Assembly: GCF_016808095.1 (NCBI RefSeq)
Contig: NC_068980.1
Location: 7,598,501 to 7,662,500, forward strand
Direction: 5' to 3'
DNA: 64,000 nucleotides
From: Vigna angularis
Taxonomy: Eukaryota; Streptophyta; Magnoliopsida; Fabales; Fabaceae
A program made the position numbers and the translations under genes. Shown here one piece after another: positions 1-17,529 of this stretch (position 1 is the first letter of the stretch; each line of letters starts with the position of its first letter). Below the pieces are notes generated by a model that ran no database searches, was not told the origin of the DNA, and saw only the letters and a program-made list of their open reading frames with translations.

Positions 1-3638
<3,638 letters not shown>

Positions 3639-3773
3639 GGCTGCAGAATCAATGGCTATCGAGTTTCGGAGTGTGGCACCAAACATGCACACCTTAGGAG
3701 AAGCAAGAGTTTGGATTTAGTTTGGAAGAGATCGATGAGTGTGGGTTGGAAAACTAAACAAAGTGAAAGTGCA

Positions 3774-3780
3774 TTATATA
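3774..3780 (-). promoter_or_regulatory. Putative TATA box of the GH3 gene
   Basis: TATATAA reads on the minus strand about 135 bases upstream of the chosen GH3 start. This would put transcription start near 3745 and leave a 5' leader of about 110 bases. No clean TGTCTC auxin-response element was found just upstream. Confidence 0.5.
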
Positions 3781-6700
3781 AAGGCAAACTGGGGAACCCT
3801 CTCCAGAGTCTCGTCCAAACAAATAGGACAAAGGGGTATAACTGTAAACTTCAAAAAAATGTGACTTTAATTAATTTCCAAGTAATGTTATCGAAACTTT
3901 GGATGACCAAGTCTATCATGCAGGGCTTTAAAATATGCCTTTACAAGAACTTTGCTTCGGCAACCGGGAAAGGATACGATTTCTGTGTGGATAAATTATT
4001 ATATATATGCTTAGATTATTATCATTTTAACTATTTCCAATATAACATGTATTTAGATGTTATTTTCTATAACAAAAAGAAGTTAAAAACATGTATTAAT
4101 TGTCATCACATAAAATTGGTTGGAAACATGGTGTGAAACTGTTTGATAAGCAAGGAAGTTTGAAAAAAAGGAAGCAGAAAGAATAAGGGAAGTAATATAT
4201 AGGGTACAATTACCGCGGCTGTTGTTAAGAAAACCAACGTTGGCTGCGCGGTAAGTAGATTACGGCTATAGTTGCATAGAAACAGGTCATTACATATTTT
4301 GGTGTTATTATATTTTTTGCCAAATGTTGTCTGGTTGAGTATACTAATAATTAATGACTGTATTAAATTTTCTTTGACTACTACTCTTATCAGCAGGATC
4401 CATATTTTTAGCTCTGCTACTGTATATAAAACAGTTTTGTTAGTTATGACTGAAACTGATGTACAGAGATTAGACTATTTTTTATATATTTTTTTGAAGA
4501 AATATTTTTCTAATGACTTTACTTTTCTTTAGATATTGTTGTTTCTTGTGAACTTATTACTGCATGCAATCAATCAACTTGGCTGGTTAATTAGGTATAA
4601 AAAGCAAAGCTGCATGTAATTCTTGGGAAAATGAATTAAAGACAGATATTGAATTTCATTTGAACTGACACGTAAAATCTTCAAACTATTAAAAAAGATG
4701 TTTTTAATGAAATTATATACAGTGGTATAATGTGTTGTCATGTAAGTTGTAAATGCTCAACTTTTTCTTTGGACTTTTAGGGCAGGGGGTGGCAAAAAGG
4801 GTTTGGTTATTCGGTTAGCATCAATCCAAATATGCAATATAACTGCCTAACTATCCAACACTTGATAAAATGAATGGGATGGATGCTATATTTTTCCAAA
4901 TGAGGATAGTGATAGATGATGGAAATAAAAACCTTAAAGTGTTGAGTAAATGGCTTTTTTTTTTCTCTCTTTCAGGACCCATCTCACTGATTCACTGATT
5001 CTGTACACTATCCACTACACTTCCACTGATTAATGCGCGACTTTCTGGTTGAATTTGAAAGTCCCTGTTTCTAGCTCTACACAAACACTGAAACTGTGTT
5101 ATCACACTCAATATTCACTTTAATAATGTAAACCGATTAAGTGTGGAAGACTTCCTTCGCTACAGTAATTTCAATTTTGATGGCCAAGTAAATAAAAACT
5201 CATTTAGGTTGAAGATGATATTGATACTTGTGTAAGTTTAAATAAGGTTCGTATTATTGTTATATCTCCTCAAATAATCTTTGTTAAAAGACTCATCTCT
5301 TATCACAATTAAAAATAAAAATAAGGTGACTAATAATATAAAAATAGGAAGTGTTAAAGAATAAAAGTAAGATGACTAATAATATAAAAAGTAAGTTAAT
5401 TATATTTTTAGTTTTTAGTCCTGAACTTTGACACAAAATTAGATTTTATTTATGTTTGAAATTATGATATATTTTGTTTTCTAAACTATAGAAATGAATA
5501 AATGTGAACAATTACATTAATTTTGTTGTGTCAAATGTATTTTATGTTAGTATTTAAATTGTTTACACTATTTAACACTATGTTATTTCAATGTTATTTC
5601 AATGTTAACTGAAAAACTCATTTGACACATCAAACAAATTAAACATAATTCAGTTAAAAAACTATATTTATTTATATTTAAAGTTTAAAGATAAAAAAGT
5701 ATAAATTTTAAATATAGATAAATTTTAATTTCATGACAAAAGTTTAGAAATTAAAAATATACTTAATTAAATAAGGATTACAAAAGATGAAAATTATAAA
5801 CGAGATTTAAGTATATTACCGTTAAAAAGGATCATTAAAGCAAATGAAAGGATTTTCAAAATTATGAAAACTATGATAATTTTATAACCATCGAAAACAA
5901 GAACAAGTTGATTTATAATAGTTGATTTGTATGCATCATCTTCAATTGATTTATATAATAGTTGTTTGACCTTTTTATTCAAATTAAGGAAATTACTTCA
6001 TTCTTATACTTTTAGTACAATTTTAAATGAGTTGTTTGTTATGTTCCTTTCAATTTCTTATATTAATGTATTTTTGTGTCATTACATTTTTCGCTCAGTT
6101 ATCATAGATAATTTTTCTTTATCCTTATTGATTAAAGTAAATGTATATATTATCTTAAAATTTGAAAACTAACATATAAAAAAAATATTATTTTAAAAAA
6201 AAACCAATTAAAATAGAACGGGAAATATAACATATAATAAGATAGTCCTAATTATTTTTCGTAAATTGAAAAATTAAAGTATATATAATATAGAGATTGA
6301 TCTCAGACTGTTTTATATATCTTAAACGAGAGTTCATCGTTTCATTACAAACTCACCCACGTCATATGTCGAAACAGCTTGTATTTTACGAATTAAAAAT
6401 ATTAATTCTGTCCGTTTCCAACTTGAATAATATTAATTTAATAATTGGAGCCAAAATATATATTACAAATAAATATCAATTATGTCTAAAGAAATAATGA
6501 ATTGCAAGCAAAGTAATTATTCCAAAAACAAGATAAACATAACACAATAAAATCATAATTCATACAAATGGATGAATGAAATTATAAGTAAAAAAAGAAA
6601 AATATGTAATTCTAACAAAAGTGGTCCAATATCTTAATGATACCAAAAGATATGTCGTAACACAAATGACTTCATTTCATTTAAGTATACATTTAAAAAA

Positions 6701-6896
6701 ATCTCAAACTCCATTTACCTAAAACATCAAAAGACTTAATAATGAAATCAGAATCACAAAATTTTTAAAATCTGAAATAGTTAATTTGGTTAGAGGTACT
6801 AATATGCCTTCATAAATGTCTATGACTTTACAATTTTCTCACTAACAATTGTATATCAAAAGTTCTACAAGAACCCTTTACACTTTAAGTGAATTA

Positions 6897-6960
<64 letters not shown>

Positions 6961-7020
6961 GTATATACTTGGCACCATATATCACAAGTGACTAATAAAA
7001 AATATTCTAAACCAATTTAT
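3781..7020. other. Intergenic AT-rich DNA, no gene recognised
   Basis: This is the upstream flank of the GH3 gene. No open frame resembles a known protein. The only texture is a small GC-richer imperfect inverted pair around 4210-4255 and a run near 4775-4815 resembling the end of a hAT-type element (GTGGCAAAAAGGG), for which no partner end was seen. Confidence 0.6.
6895..6960. repeat. (AAT)n microsatellite
   Basis: About 21 uninterrupted AAT units lie in intergenic DNA just left of the CACTA element. Confidence 0.95.
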
Positions 7021-7023
7021 GAG

Positions 7024-7822
7024 CACTAGTATGAAAATATCTATAACGTCGTTGTTTTTTGGCCTTTCATGTCGAATTTGTGGTCGACGTCATATCAGGA
7101 GACGTTAAATTGAGGTTGAAATCAAATTGATATCGAATATAAAGCACGAACTTTGAATGTGTAGAATAATATCAACAACAAACAACAAACAACAATAACA
7201 AACAACAAACAAGTTCAATCAAACAATAACAACAAACAAGTTCAACCAAATAACAACAACAAACAAGTTAAACAAAAAAACACAACAAACAAGTTCAACA
7301 AATAAGTTCTTCAAAACAAAAACAAAAACGAAAACTAACTTTCAAAAGGTGGGTTCGTCGAAATAAAGTGTTTTCACCAATAAGAAAAAAATCAGACTGC
7401 ACCTATGAAGGACAAAAGCACGAAAATAATCGGTCAAAATAAACGAAAATTATACATCAAGTTGTTAATTAATATGCATTTGTACCCAATGAAAGAAATA
7501 TTACATGTGATGGTCGTCAAACTTCGTTCGAGAAAAGTTTGAGAACAGAAGAGAGTCTCGTGCGCTAAGATAAAGTGAATGAATTTTCAATCTTCCGCTC
7601 AAATTAAAAAGGAGAAACTTTTGGCTGACAAATAATATGTCGAAGCTCCTACAAAATTTGACCGTATTAAGGATTCGACGTACTATTGGTGGTGGCTTAA
7701 AAGAAAGAAGAACGACGCGCTGATTTAAATAATTAACTTACAAAAATGCTAGCTCTCAATTTTTACTTTGGCTACTCAATGGTTGGATGTTGAACACGTT
7801 ATATGCTGTTTTTGGGTTAGTG
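7024..7822. mobile_element. Short non-autonomous CACTA element with 3-bp TSD
   Basis: The left end reads CACTAGTATGAAAATATC. The right end, read inward on the minus strand, is CACTAACCCAAAAACAGC. Both share the CACTA terminus and are flanked directly by the trinucleotide gag (7021-7023 and 7823-7825), as expected for the 3-bp target duplication of CACTA (En/Spm) transposons. The 799-bp interior has no transposase frame; it holds an AAC-rich array and scattered GACG/CGTC words. It must have depended on transposase from elsewhere. Confidence 0.75.
7165..7330. repeat. Degenerate AAC-rich tandem array inside the CACTA element
   Basis: The phrase ACAACAAACAAGTT followed by a CAA-type tail recurs about four times at roughly 27-bp spacing within a purine-rich, G-poor strand. 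It lies wholly inside the 7024-7822 element and is probably part of its subterminal repeat region. Confidence 0.7.
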
Positions 7823-7825
7823 GAG

Positions 7826-10800
7826 TGAATATTTCTTAATTTTTTGTCTAAAAATTCTAAATCCTTATTTTCTCATCAAAATCTCAACTAATTAAACCAT
7901 TATAGTTCATTAAATCTTTTAAATTTCGAGACATTGATCTCAAGTCTTATCAGATTGTATTCGATGTTTAGAATATTCAACCATTCAAATACTACCTTTT
8001 ACATTAAATACACCTTTGATTCACAATGATTTGACTTAAAAACCAGGATTTTGATCATAGTTTTAAAGTTTAAAATACTATTAACTACTCTTTTATTATT
8101 ATACTTTTACTCTTCATCTAATATTTAATTAATCTGAGTGTAGATATTTATTGTGACGTATAAATGAAAAATGAACTATAAAATAATATTACAACTTTAT
8201 TAAAATAAAGAAAACTGATTAATTATATTTCTTGATTTTTCCAAAAAGAAATATAAAAAGACCCTTAAACAGAGACCGAGCATCAAATTTTTTCCAATTC
8301 TTAGAAACCGAATCAAATAAGTATATATATATATATATATATATATTACATTAAATACATCTTGAATTCCCAATAATTCGAATAGAAGCGAGGGTTTTGA
8401 GTTAGTTATAATTGTAGGATAATAAATCTGAACACAAAAACAACAGGTAATAAAACTGGAAGATTTTGGGAATGTTTACGTTAAAACTTTCTTAATAATT
8501 AGAAACCCAATTTTGGAGAACTCGAACACGACATTTACGTAAATCTAGTGGACAGTCTTTATTTTTTCTTTTACTTTTCTGCTTTTAGCGTATCAGTTGT
8601 TGAATGATATCAGGAACTTGTGTCTCTTCTCTTTTTGTCTCTTTATCAGTGTTTACAATTTTTTGCTTGTTTATAAGTTTCACGTCTTTTAAACGATTGT
8701 TTCTTTGGGAACACGAATACGATGAGTATAATAAGATTTTGACTCCACTAGCTGAGAGAAGTATACCAGGAAGCCTCTTCATACAAAGTATATATAACAA
8801 TGTCATTGATTTTGGTAAAATTACATATTGGGATTTACAACAGCACATGAACACAGGGAAGCACTGATATTTTATTAACTCCAAAAGGTTAAAGTCAAAC
8901 AAAGTTTTGTATAGATTTTGGAGATTTATAGTGAGTGTGTAGAATATAAACAGAAACTCAAAAAACATACCATTCATTTTCAGGAGAACAAATCTCGATC
9001 ACGTGTTTCAATGCTTATTCAACAATTCCAAGACTGATGAAAAGTGCAGCTTCGACGGTATTACCATTATTAATTCATGTAATTTTCTTCCTGTGGAGTA
9101 CTTTTTACACATATATCAGTATTTTCCCCAACATTTCTTTTTTAATTCGACTCTACTGCTACATGGTGGAGCTACAGACCCAGGTGATCGATCCTCTTCC
9201 TTTCAACTCTGGAAATGGACTGTTGCTTTAGGGGTATCAACTTTCAAATCAAATTTATTATACTTTTCATCTTTTCTCTACAAATATTCAATTTTTTTAA
9301 AGTGCACAATATATTTTTCTATATTTTAAATTTTTTATTTATCTTTTTCTTATTTCTTTCTATCAAATCATTCACATAAACTCATAACAAATCATTCACA
9401 AAATTCATGACGTATACAGTGATTTTTTTTATAATGAAATTTTTAAATCAGAAAAAATAAAGTGCTTGTTCGAAAGATCAAAGTTACGTAGAATGACTTC
9501 ACTTTGAAAAATAATTCCAGTAAATAATGCATGTAAATTTGACCAAATATAAAAAAAAAATCATAAATGTAAACCGCCTTGAAGAGAAATTAAAAAAAGA
9601 GTAAATTTCAGAATGTTAAGCTACACAAGTATAACTTGCAGAATTTGTAAATAATCATGAGTAAATGATAGAATAAGATGATTTTGAAATGTGAATGAAA
9701 ATAACTATCTAGTCTTATGTCTAAATATTATAAAATTACAGTAATTAAAAGATTTCCACTCGTTGTGAGAACTAATATAAAATTAAATATTACAAATAAT
9801 TTAGAAACTTTAAGAAGAGTTAAAGTAATTAAAAATATTAATTGTTTTTTTTGTTAATGTGATTATAGAACCAGCTCAACGTACCAAATGATCATAAATA
9901 CTTATAAGCTTTAAGTACCACTTATAATCAAGTTTAAAGATAAAATATATTAAACTATATTATATTAATCATAACTTTATCTCAAAATCTACAAATGAGT
10001 ATGGGTAAAAAGTTAGATAATTATATTTATTACAAATTTAAAATTTGATTGTGTTAACCGAACAGTTTGGATACTAACTTGAATGTTTGGAGTATTTTTG
10101 GCTGGTAAGTTTGGAGACAGAGTTAAAGACTTCGAAAAGTTGTGTACCTGAAACTGAAGCAATATTAAGAAACTAAAAAAGAAAATGTTAGTGAGTGTTT
10201 TGATTGTGATCCGTATCCTACTCGAAACTGTAACTAAATATACACTCAACTACTTTCTTAGTAAACTTAACATTTTTATTTAATTTGATTTTGTAATTTA
10301 GTTTTTATTCGTTTTGATTTTTACATTATTTTTTAACTTAAGTTTCAATTTTTATTAAATCGAATTAATGTGATTATTTTATTAAATAAGTGTTAAGTAA
10401 CTGCGTATCAATCTAATAAAAAAAATTAATTACTATATTTAGACTCATGAGTGAATATATCCCTTTATTTGTTATTATATCTCTAAATATTTTCATTACT
10501 TTGAAAAAGAAAAAATTAACCCATATTTTTTAAAATTTCATCTTTAACAAATTTTCATTTTAATGGATAACAAATAAAGTATTATGATTTCGTATTTTAA
10601 AATTAAAAAAAAAATACATCATCATAATAAAGTATAAGCATCCAAAATTAATCTCTTAAAATACATGTTCAAAAACAATAACGGAACTCCATAGACAAAT
10701 TATATATATAATTTGATGAATGAAAACAGATTATGTTTTGATTTGACTCCACCGAGTGGAAAGAAATTGAATGTATTTCTTTTAGGGTTCCATTTTACAA

Positions 10801-13742
10801 TATTAATTTGACGAAAGGATAAGCATGCATAATAATGTCGTAGTCTTACTAAAAACAGGAGCTGCTGAATGGTGCCCCAATGACGGGCTTCTGTAACTTA
10901 GAAACTGACGTTTGTCCAATGCCTTTATGCCACCTACCTAACATGAATGTCCATAACATAAATGTCTTCAACCATTGTTGTGGAAGATCCCTCTCCATTA
11001 ACATGAATTCTGATGTGGGAGACAATACCAACTTCTTATACTACATTTTTGAGGTAGTTAAAGTGTTTCTTGTTAGTTAATTACCATCCTTTTGGATATA
11101 TTAAATTATTAGACATAAGATAAATTTAAATTATATAAATAGATATAAATTTTATTTTACAAATTAGTTTTATAAAATTAAATTATATTTAAAGTTTATA
11201 TTTTAACATAATATTAAAGTTATAAATTTGAGTCTATTTTAATAAAATTTATTGTTATTTGGAATTATGACATTATATATTATTAAATAATCTATTAATA
11301 TATAATTTCATATTATAAATATAAATTTTATTTTATAAGTTGATTTTGTAAGATTAAATTAGATTTAAAATTTGATTCATCTTTTGAGAGATGAAACATG
11401 TTAATCTATATTTTGATTAACTATTTTCTGCTCTTAGAATTGGGATTAGAGTAATAATTGATGCATATGTTTTGAGTCTTACCATTAATAAATTCTATAT
11501 CTTTTCTTTCACTTTCTTTGGTATCTATTACTAAAGCAGACTGTTTAAGAGTTGAGATTTTCAAAAGCAATTTTGCTTTTTGTAACCTGAAAGTGAAGAA
11601 TTGTGAGGACAAAATAATATCGCCATCCAATTCGGTAGACTTTGAAAGAGGACCTGTCTCTATCCACTCACTCGCACTCCTTCCATAGATATCAATATCT
11701 GCATCTATATGCCCACGTGTTTCTAATTTAAACTATAAAACAGTAAATCATAATTTACACTACGTGGCCTAATAAACAACACAATTAGGTTTTATGTTGT
11801 TAAAAACATTTTTAGAGGTTTTTTTAATGATAAAATAGTGAAGACTGTATTTTTAACCTGTCGATTAAACTCCACTAAAAGACCTAAACGTATTTTCATT
11901 TCTGAATGGGATTGAATATCTGTTGGCAGTCCCATTCATTATTCAGTAGTCAAAATGAAGGTTGAGATCCATGTTACAAAGGATAACCCTTTCTTTTATA
12001 TATTATATATATTACACCTCCTCATACATATCTACATAATAATAATAATATATAAATAAGGTTGATATTTCTAAAATGGGAAATATTTATTGTTATTTGT
12101 TTGTGAAGAAATTTGTAGAAAAATAAAAGATTATTGTAAGTGTTGTGGTTGTGGGACAGGAAAATTAAGGGGACACGTGATTTTGTTTCCATATTACTTA
12201 GGAAGTAATGGCCGACCTATTATGCCTTTGCGTCCTGCTCAATCATCATCAACAAATGGGGTACGCTTTAATTAAAACCTCTATCCAACACCTATCACTA
12301 TTCAATTACTCTTTTCTTTCACCTTTCTTTATCCAATACATTTTTTCTTACCAATTGCTAGCTCTGTATTTTCATGACTAAAAATAAAACTTAGTCTTCT
12401 TTGTAGAAAGTTTTAAGAAACTATTTATTTTTATTCCAATAATTGCATTTATATATGTTTAGTATGTTTTATCTGTGAGCCTGTGAGGGAGATATTTCGT
12501 ATCTTACATAGTTTTAGAGTAATTGCATGAACCCATTACATATATACGATATGTGTCTTCTATAGAAAAGCTTATAGGAATTTTAGACTATAATATCATA
12601 AATACGTAATTTTTAAAGCTTGTTTAGTAGTGGATATTGTTTTTTTTATTATTGTTGGAATTATTATTTTTAGAAGATTTTTAAACTATTTCTTGCAAAT
12701 GATAGTCAAATAAAGCAACACAACAAACATATACTAATTTGAGAGAGAAAAAACAATTCAATAACTAAGAGTATTAAAATATTTTTTATCATTAATAAAG
12801 AATATATTAATTTTAGAGCACTTGGAGTGCTCCAACCCTTTTATATATGTAAACAAAAAAAAATGATGTACAAAGTTTTAACTGGTGTAGTAGTTATAAA
12901 GTCCTGTCAATGAGTATGGTTAGATCATGTGAGTTTTAAGAGTGGTCCATCTTTTTGTATTGTAAAAAATATTCTGGCTCTTCATATTTTTCTTATGGTA
13001 CCATTCATACGGGACTATGCATATGAGAATAGTACATAAATAAAAGTATTTTTAACTCCTTGAAAAGTTAATATATTGCAATATTTTGTATTGGGATTTC
13101 TACTTTTCTATCCTATCATACTCTCCATCAAAGTTTCATACACATGGACCCACAAGACTAAATAAAGATTTATAGATTTTAAGCATATAAATCGGCATAA
13201 ACACTAGTATGAGTAAAAGAAATTTGCATTAGAAACTTTATCAGTGATCCAAGTTCATGCCTTAACTTGAGTTAAATTAAAAACTTCCTCAATATCTTTC
13301 ACCTAACTTCTAAAGATTATTATTCTTATGCATATGAATAGTCCATAATGTAGCAACCCTAGTACATTTTCATATTGTATTACCCTTTCTACCTAACACT
13401 GTGAGACTAAACTGATAAAAATGATATAATGTTGCATTGTGATGTTTTGTAATAATGCTAGCCCATTTATCATACATTTTCCAAATTTCCCCTACAACTC
13501 TAAAACTAAAATAAGTGTAATATTGTTTCTTCATCATTCACGCACATAACACATACATTCCTTATTATATTTTCTCTTTTGATTAGATTATCATATGTTG
13601 TGATTTTATTTATCATTACTTTCCATGTTAATGTAGCTGATAAAGCTTTAATTTTCCACAGTTAATCATATAAATCTATATCTTCATCCATATTTTTGTT
13701 TCAAATAATGTTATACGCTTATTTCAGTGTGTATTTATTAGT
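7826..13742. other. Intergenic AT-rich DNA, no gene recognised
   Basis: No supported gene. There is a short TA run at about 8321-8346. Short open frames at 8604-8977, 9003-9329, 10849-11080 and 12090-12275 show no recognisable domain, partner exon or codon signal. A perfect 7-bp-stem hairpin (GAGCACTTGGAGTGCTC) is at about 12817-12833. Confidence 0.55.
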
Positions 13743-13752
13743 GTCTATATAA

Positions 13753-14706
13753 TAACTGTCAAAACGGGTAACTCGGCCCAATCCGACCCGACCCACCACG
13801 GGTTGGTCATTTAGTGAGTCGATTCAACCCAGCTCATTTATTAGCAAGCTGAAAAAATTCGAACCCGACCCGACCCACCACGGGTTGGTGGGTTAAACGA
13901 GTTGGCTCACTTAATTAACTTTTTTTTCACCCTCTTCTTCTCAGATTCTTAACATGTTACTTTGATCGATCAAATTGAAACAGTAATAATTGGACCAATT
14001 GATATAAAAGAAAATGAAACAAAAGAAATATATTGTTATATATATTATAAGCTATCAAACATAAAATTTTGCCAATTTAGTTTAATGAGACATACACAAC
14101 CGTTTGACCAAGAAACTACATATAGCCGTTAATAAAAATATATAGCACAAGATAAAATTGTCATGCTTGTTGATAGGTCTAAAAACAAGATCAAACAAAT
14201 GGTATATTTCTGAATTATCCAATCTATAATATTATCCCTCTATTAAATTGGAGTCCTGAATGGATAAATTCACAGTATTACGCTCTCTTGAAGCATATTC
14301 TTCTTTATCGCCCTCTATAATATTATCCAATCTATAATCTTAGGGTTTTATTTGCATAGAGGAACTTTTGAAAAGACAACAGCGCGAAAGGCTCTATTGT
14401 TAAGTAAAGGTTGTGCATTTTGAATAATTAATTTAATTAATTTGATTTCAATAAAAAAATAGGATTTGAATAATTAATTTAATTAATTTGATTTCAATAA
14501 AAAATAGGATTTGAATAATTAATTTAATTTAATTAAAAAAATAGGTGGGTAGGTGAGTCAACCCAACCCACCACGAGTTCAACCCGTGTGAGCCGGGTCA
14601 AAATTGGCTCACATAAAAAAATTTGCATTTTTTTCCAACCCAACCCGGCTCAAACCCGTGATGAGCTGGGTTGGCTCACAGATTTCAACTCATTTTGACG
14701 ACACTA
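13753..14706. mobile_element. hAT-type non-autonomous element, left of a pair
   Basis: The left end begins TAACTGTCAAAACGGG; the right end read inward is TAGTGTCGTCAAAATGAG. Both share the GTCAAAA core of the neighbouring, better-preserved element. The direct repeat GTCTATATAA flanks it (13743-13752 and 14707-14716), covering the expected 8-bp hAT target duplication. Inside, both ends carry words of the form GGGTTGG/CCAACCC and CACGGGTT. A 45-46-bp tandem unit recurs about 2.7 times at 14420-14545. No transposase frame was found. Confidence 0.7.
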
Positions 14707-14936
14707 GTCTATATAACAAAAATAATTCTTTTAACTTACAAAATCTTTTGAAGAACATCAATAAAAGAATGACAACAACTATTTGAAAAGAAACACGAAT
14801 ATTTTTAAATTGGATAAACTCTTCTAATGTAAGAAGCAATCAATCAATCAATTTACACTAAAATCAAATAAGGATGAAAAAAAAGATCAAATTAAATTCA
14901 TAAACAAGTGTTCATAACGAACAAATGTATCAAAAT

Positions 14937-15460
14937 TAGAGCTGTCAAAATGGGTCACAACCCGCAGGCCAACTCAGCCCACCACGGGTTTGAGCCGGGT
15001 TGGGTTTGAAAAATTTGTATTTTTTTTTATGCGGGTCAGATTTCAACCTAGCTCATTTAAACCCGACTCATGCGGGTTGAACCCTGGGGGGCTGGGTTGG
15101 TTACCTAATTTTATTTTATTAAAATTTAATTTTAATTGTATAAAAAATATTTATTATTTTGTTTTTGCTTGAAAAAATTATTTAAGTTCCTTCTTTTCAA
15201 AATTAATTAAACACCCATGTTGGAAGTAAAATTTGTTTAAATTTGAATTATAGAAAGTTTGTAATTTTTTTATTTAAAAAAAATTGTAATTAAGTGAGCC
15301 AGTGAACCAATCCCTTTACCCAAGAACCCGTGGTGGGTCGAACCGGATTCGAATTTTTTTGGCTCGCTAATAAATTAGCCGGGTTGGGTTGACTCACTAA
15401 GTGACCAACCTGTGGTGGGTTAGGCCAGGTCGAGTCGAATGACCCGTTTTGACAGCTCTA
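14937..15460. mobile_element. hAT-type non-autonomous element with exact 8-bp TSD
   Basis: The left end reads TAGAGCTGTCAAAATGGGTC. The right end read inward is TAGAGCTGTCAAAACGGGTC, differing at one of 20 positions. The octamer ATCAAAAT flanks both ends exactly (14929-14936 and 15461-15468), the hallmark of hAT transposition. The 524-bp interior has no coding capacity and is built from inverted GGTGGGTT/AACCCACC words. The near-perfect ends imply a younger insertion than the neighbour at 13753-14706. Confidence 0.85.
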
Positions 15461-15949
15461 ATCAAAATAATAAAACTTGCTTAATTAAGTTATAAGTCCC
15501 TCGTACATTTTTTTATTATCAATTTATATATTAACTTCTTTTTTCAATCTATTGAATACTCAATTTTTCATTAATCGAGTAAGGTAACTATTATCTTATC
15601 TGATCATCTTTTTCACTTGTTTTCACATGTTAAGAAATGTGCGATTTTTTTTAATAATATAAAATCATATTACAAATAATGTAAAACAACAAGTAACTAG
15701 TATTAGATAAGAAGAAAAACTAAATTACTATATATTAATGGTGGTGGTAATCAAGAGTCTCTTGATCACTATAGGTGATGTTTAAAGCCATTAAAAAAAT
15801 ATGAAAGTCTTATTATTTAATATATTTTCACTTAAAACAATAATATTATTTATCACTTTATATTAATTACAATATCATTTTATATTAATAACAAAATGTC
15901 ATATTTAAAAGGTGAAAATTGTTGAATTCCATTTATGTTTCAAAAAAAA

Positions 15950-15951
<2 letters not shown>

Positions 15952-16021
<70 letters not shown>
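15952..16021. repeat. (AT)n microsatellite
   Basis: About 35 uninterrupted AT units in intergenic DNA. The Ile-Tyr open frames on both strands are artefacts of it. Confidence 0.95.
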
Positions 16022-16025
<4 letters not shown>

Positions 16026-17529
16026 TAAATCTTTTGTATACATTTTGAAAAGTGCAATTGTTGTGAAGCTAGTTAAGGTAAGGATAAGTGTTGAAAAAGC
16101 ATAAAGTATAACCAAAAAGGAGTTGAATAAGCGGATTGATAAGTCGATGAGAGGGTTCATTTTGTTGGGACAAATTACGTATCTATAGCCAATGTGCTAT
16201 GAGTTGAACTTTTCTTCCAATCTTTTCATCATGCAACGACCATGGCTAGCACGTGGGACCTTCTCCCTTAACCAACAGTACTATGATACAGAGCTACACT
16301 CCAAGTGTCATCTAATCTCTTTCACAATGGCTAAAGAATGATTAAGTGGAGGAGACATACCTTTGATCTTCTTCTTTTTTTCATCCAAATAACTTTCTAG
16401 GAGGAAGAACAAATTTACACAATGAAGCTAATAAAAGTGGGGAGCATTTCCACGTAAAAGTCATATTATTTGTTGGTATTTGGAATTCAAGAGTATTTGG
16501 CTTAATGAACTAATGAAAATCACAAGGTACATAATCATTTGCTTCAAAAGATTACCCATGTTGGCCGACCTAGCTTGTATTTCTTTCGTTGTGGGTCATC
16601 CCCACTTATAGTTATATCACAAACATACTCATCTACTATAAGGAATTCATTAATTAATGTATTAACCTATATATTATTAGAGGACTTTGATTTTAAGATG
16701 TTGAGACAAGAAATTATATTAAACTATTGTTGTAATTAATTAAGCTCTTGGCCAATTAATTAATTAATATCGAACGGCTAAACATGACAAAAAAATGTGT
16801 TTCCATTAACATCAATGGCTGCTCGATGGCCACAAGAGCCAATAGAAAGATATGACAGCAAGTGTTGGGGCTAAAATGTTTGTGGGTTGTCGGCATTTTA
16901 GTGATTAGGAGAATGAGAATTGGAAAAGCAAAGGCAAAGAAAAGAAAGAGAAAATGATATGAAAAGTAAGTTAACGGAGGGGAAGATGATGAGTTTGAGT
17001 GGTGAAGTACAGATAAACGACATAAAAAGTGAGTGATAGATTATGCACATTCACGTGAGATCCATCAATCTGGTTTTGTTGTCTTCATTATTTTCATTCC
17101 CACCAACGAAAAAGTGTTATGATCTCTTTTCTGTCTCACGCACTTCTATTCCTTGCTTTTTTTCTCCTTTTTGTTTCTTGCCTTACGAAATTTGGACACG
17201 CCAATTAAGACTTGTAGGGATTTCGGTTCCCAAATCACATTACTTTTTTTTCTATTACATTAGATAGTGCAAACGTGATTTTTCAAATTGGTTTTATAAA
17301 TTTAACTTAAACTTAAACTCTTCTTCTTAATATACTTTTTTAAAATATTTGACATAATTGAAATAACTTCACATTACTTTAATTTTATTTTTTAAATGTT
17401 ATAAATACTTTTTTAAATCAAGTTTTTTTATTGATTTTTTTTACTATTGTTTGGAAGTCCAATATAGTAGATTGCACATCTTGGGATTGGGTACCTCTAT
17501 TGCAATCCAATTTGTGTTGCTGAACATTC
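16022..17529. other. Intergenic DNA, no gene recognised
   Basis: Short open frames only (for example 16539-16739 and 17043-17267), none resembling a known family. A G-box-like CACGTGGG word is at about 16250 but has no gene next to it. Confidence 0.55.

Noticed and set aside
12090..12275. 61-codon Cys-rich frame
   Set aside because: Considered as a small secreted peptide, but there is no signal peptide and no recognisable spacing of cysteines.
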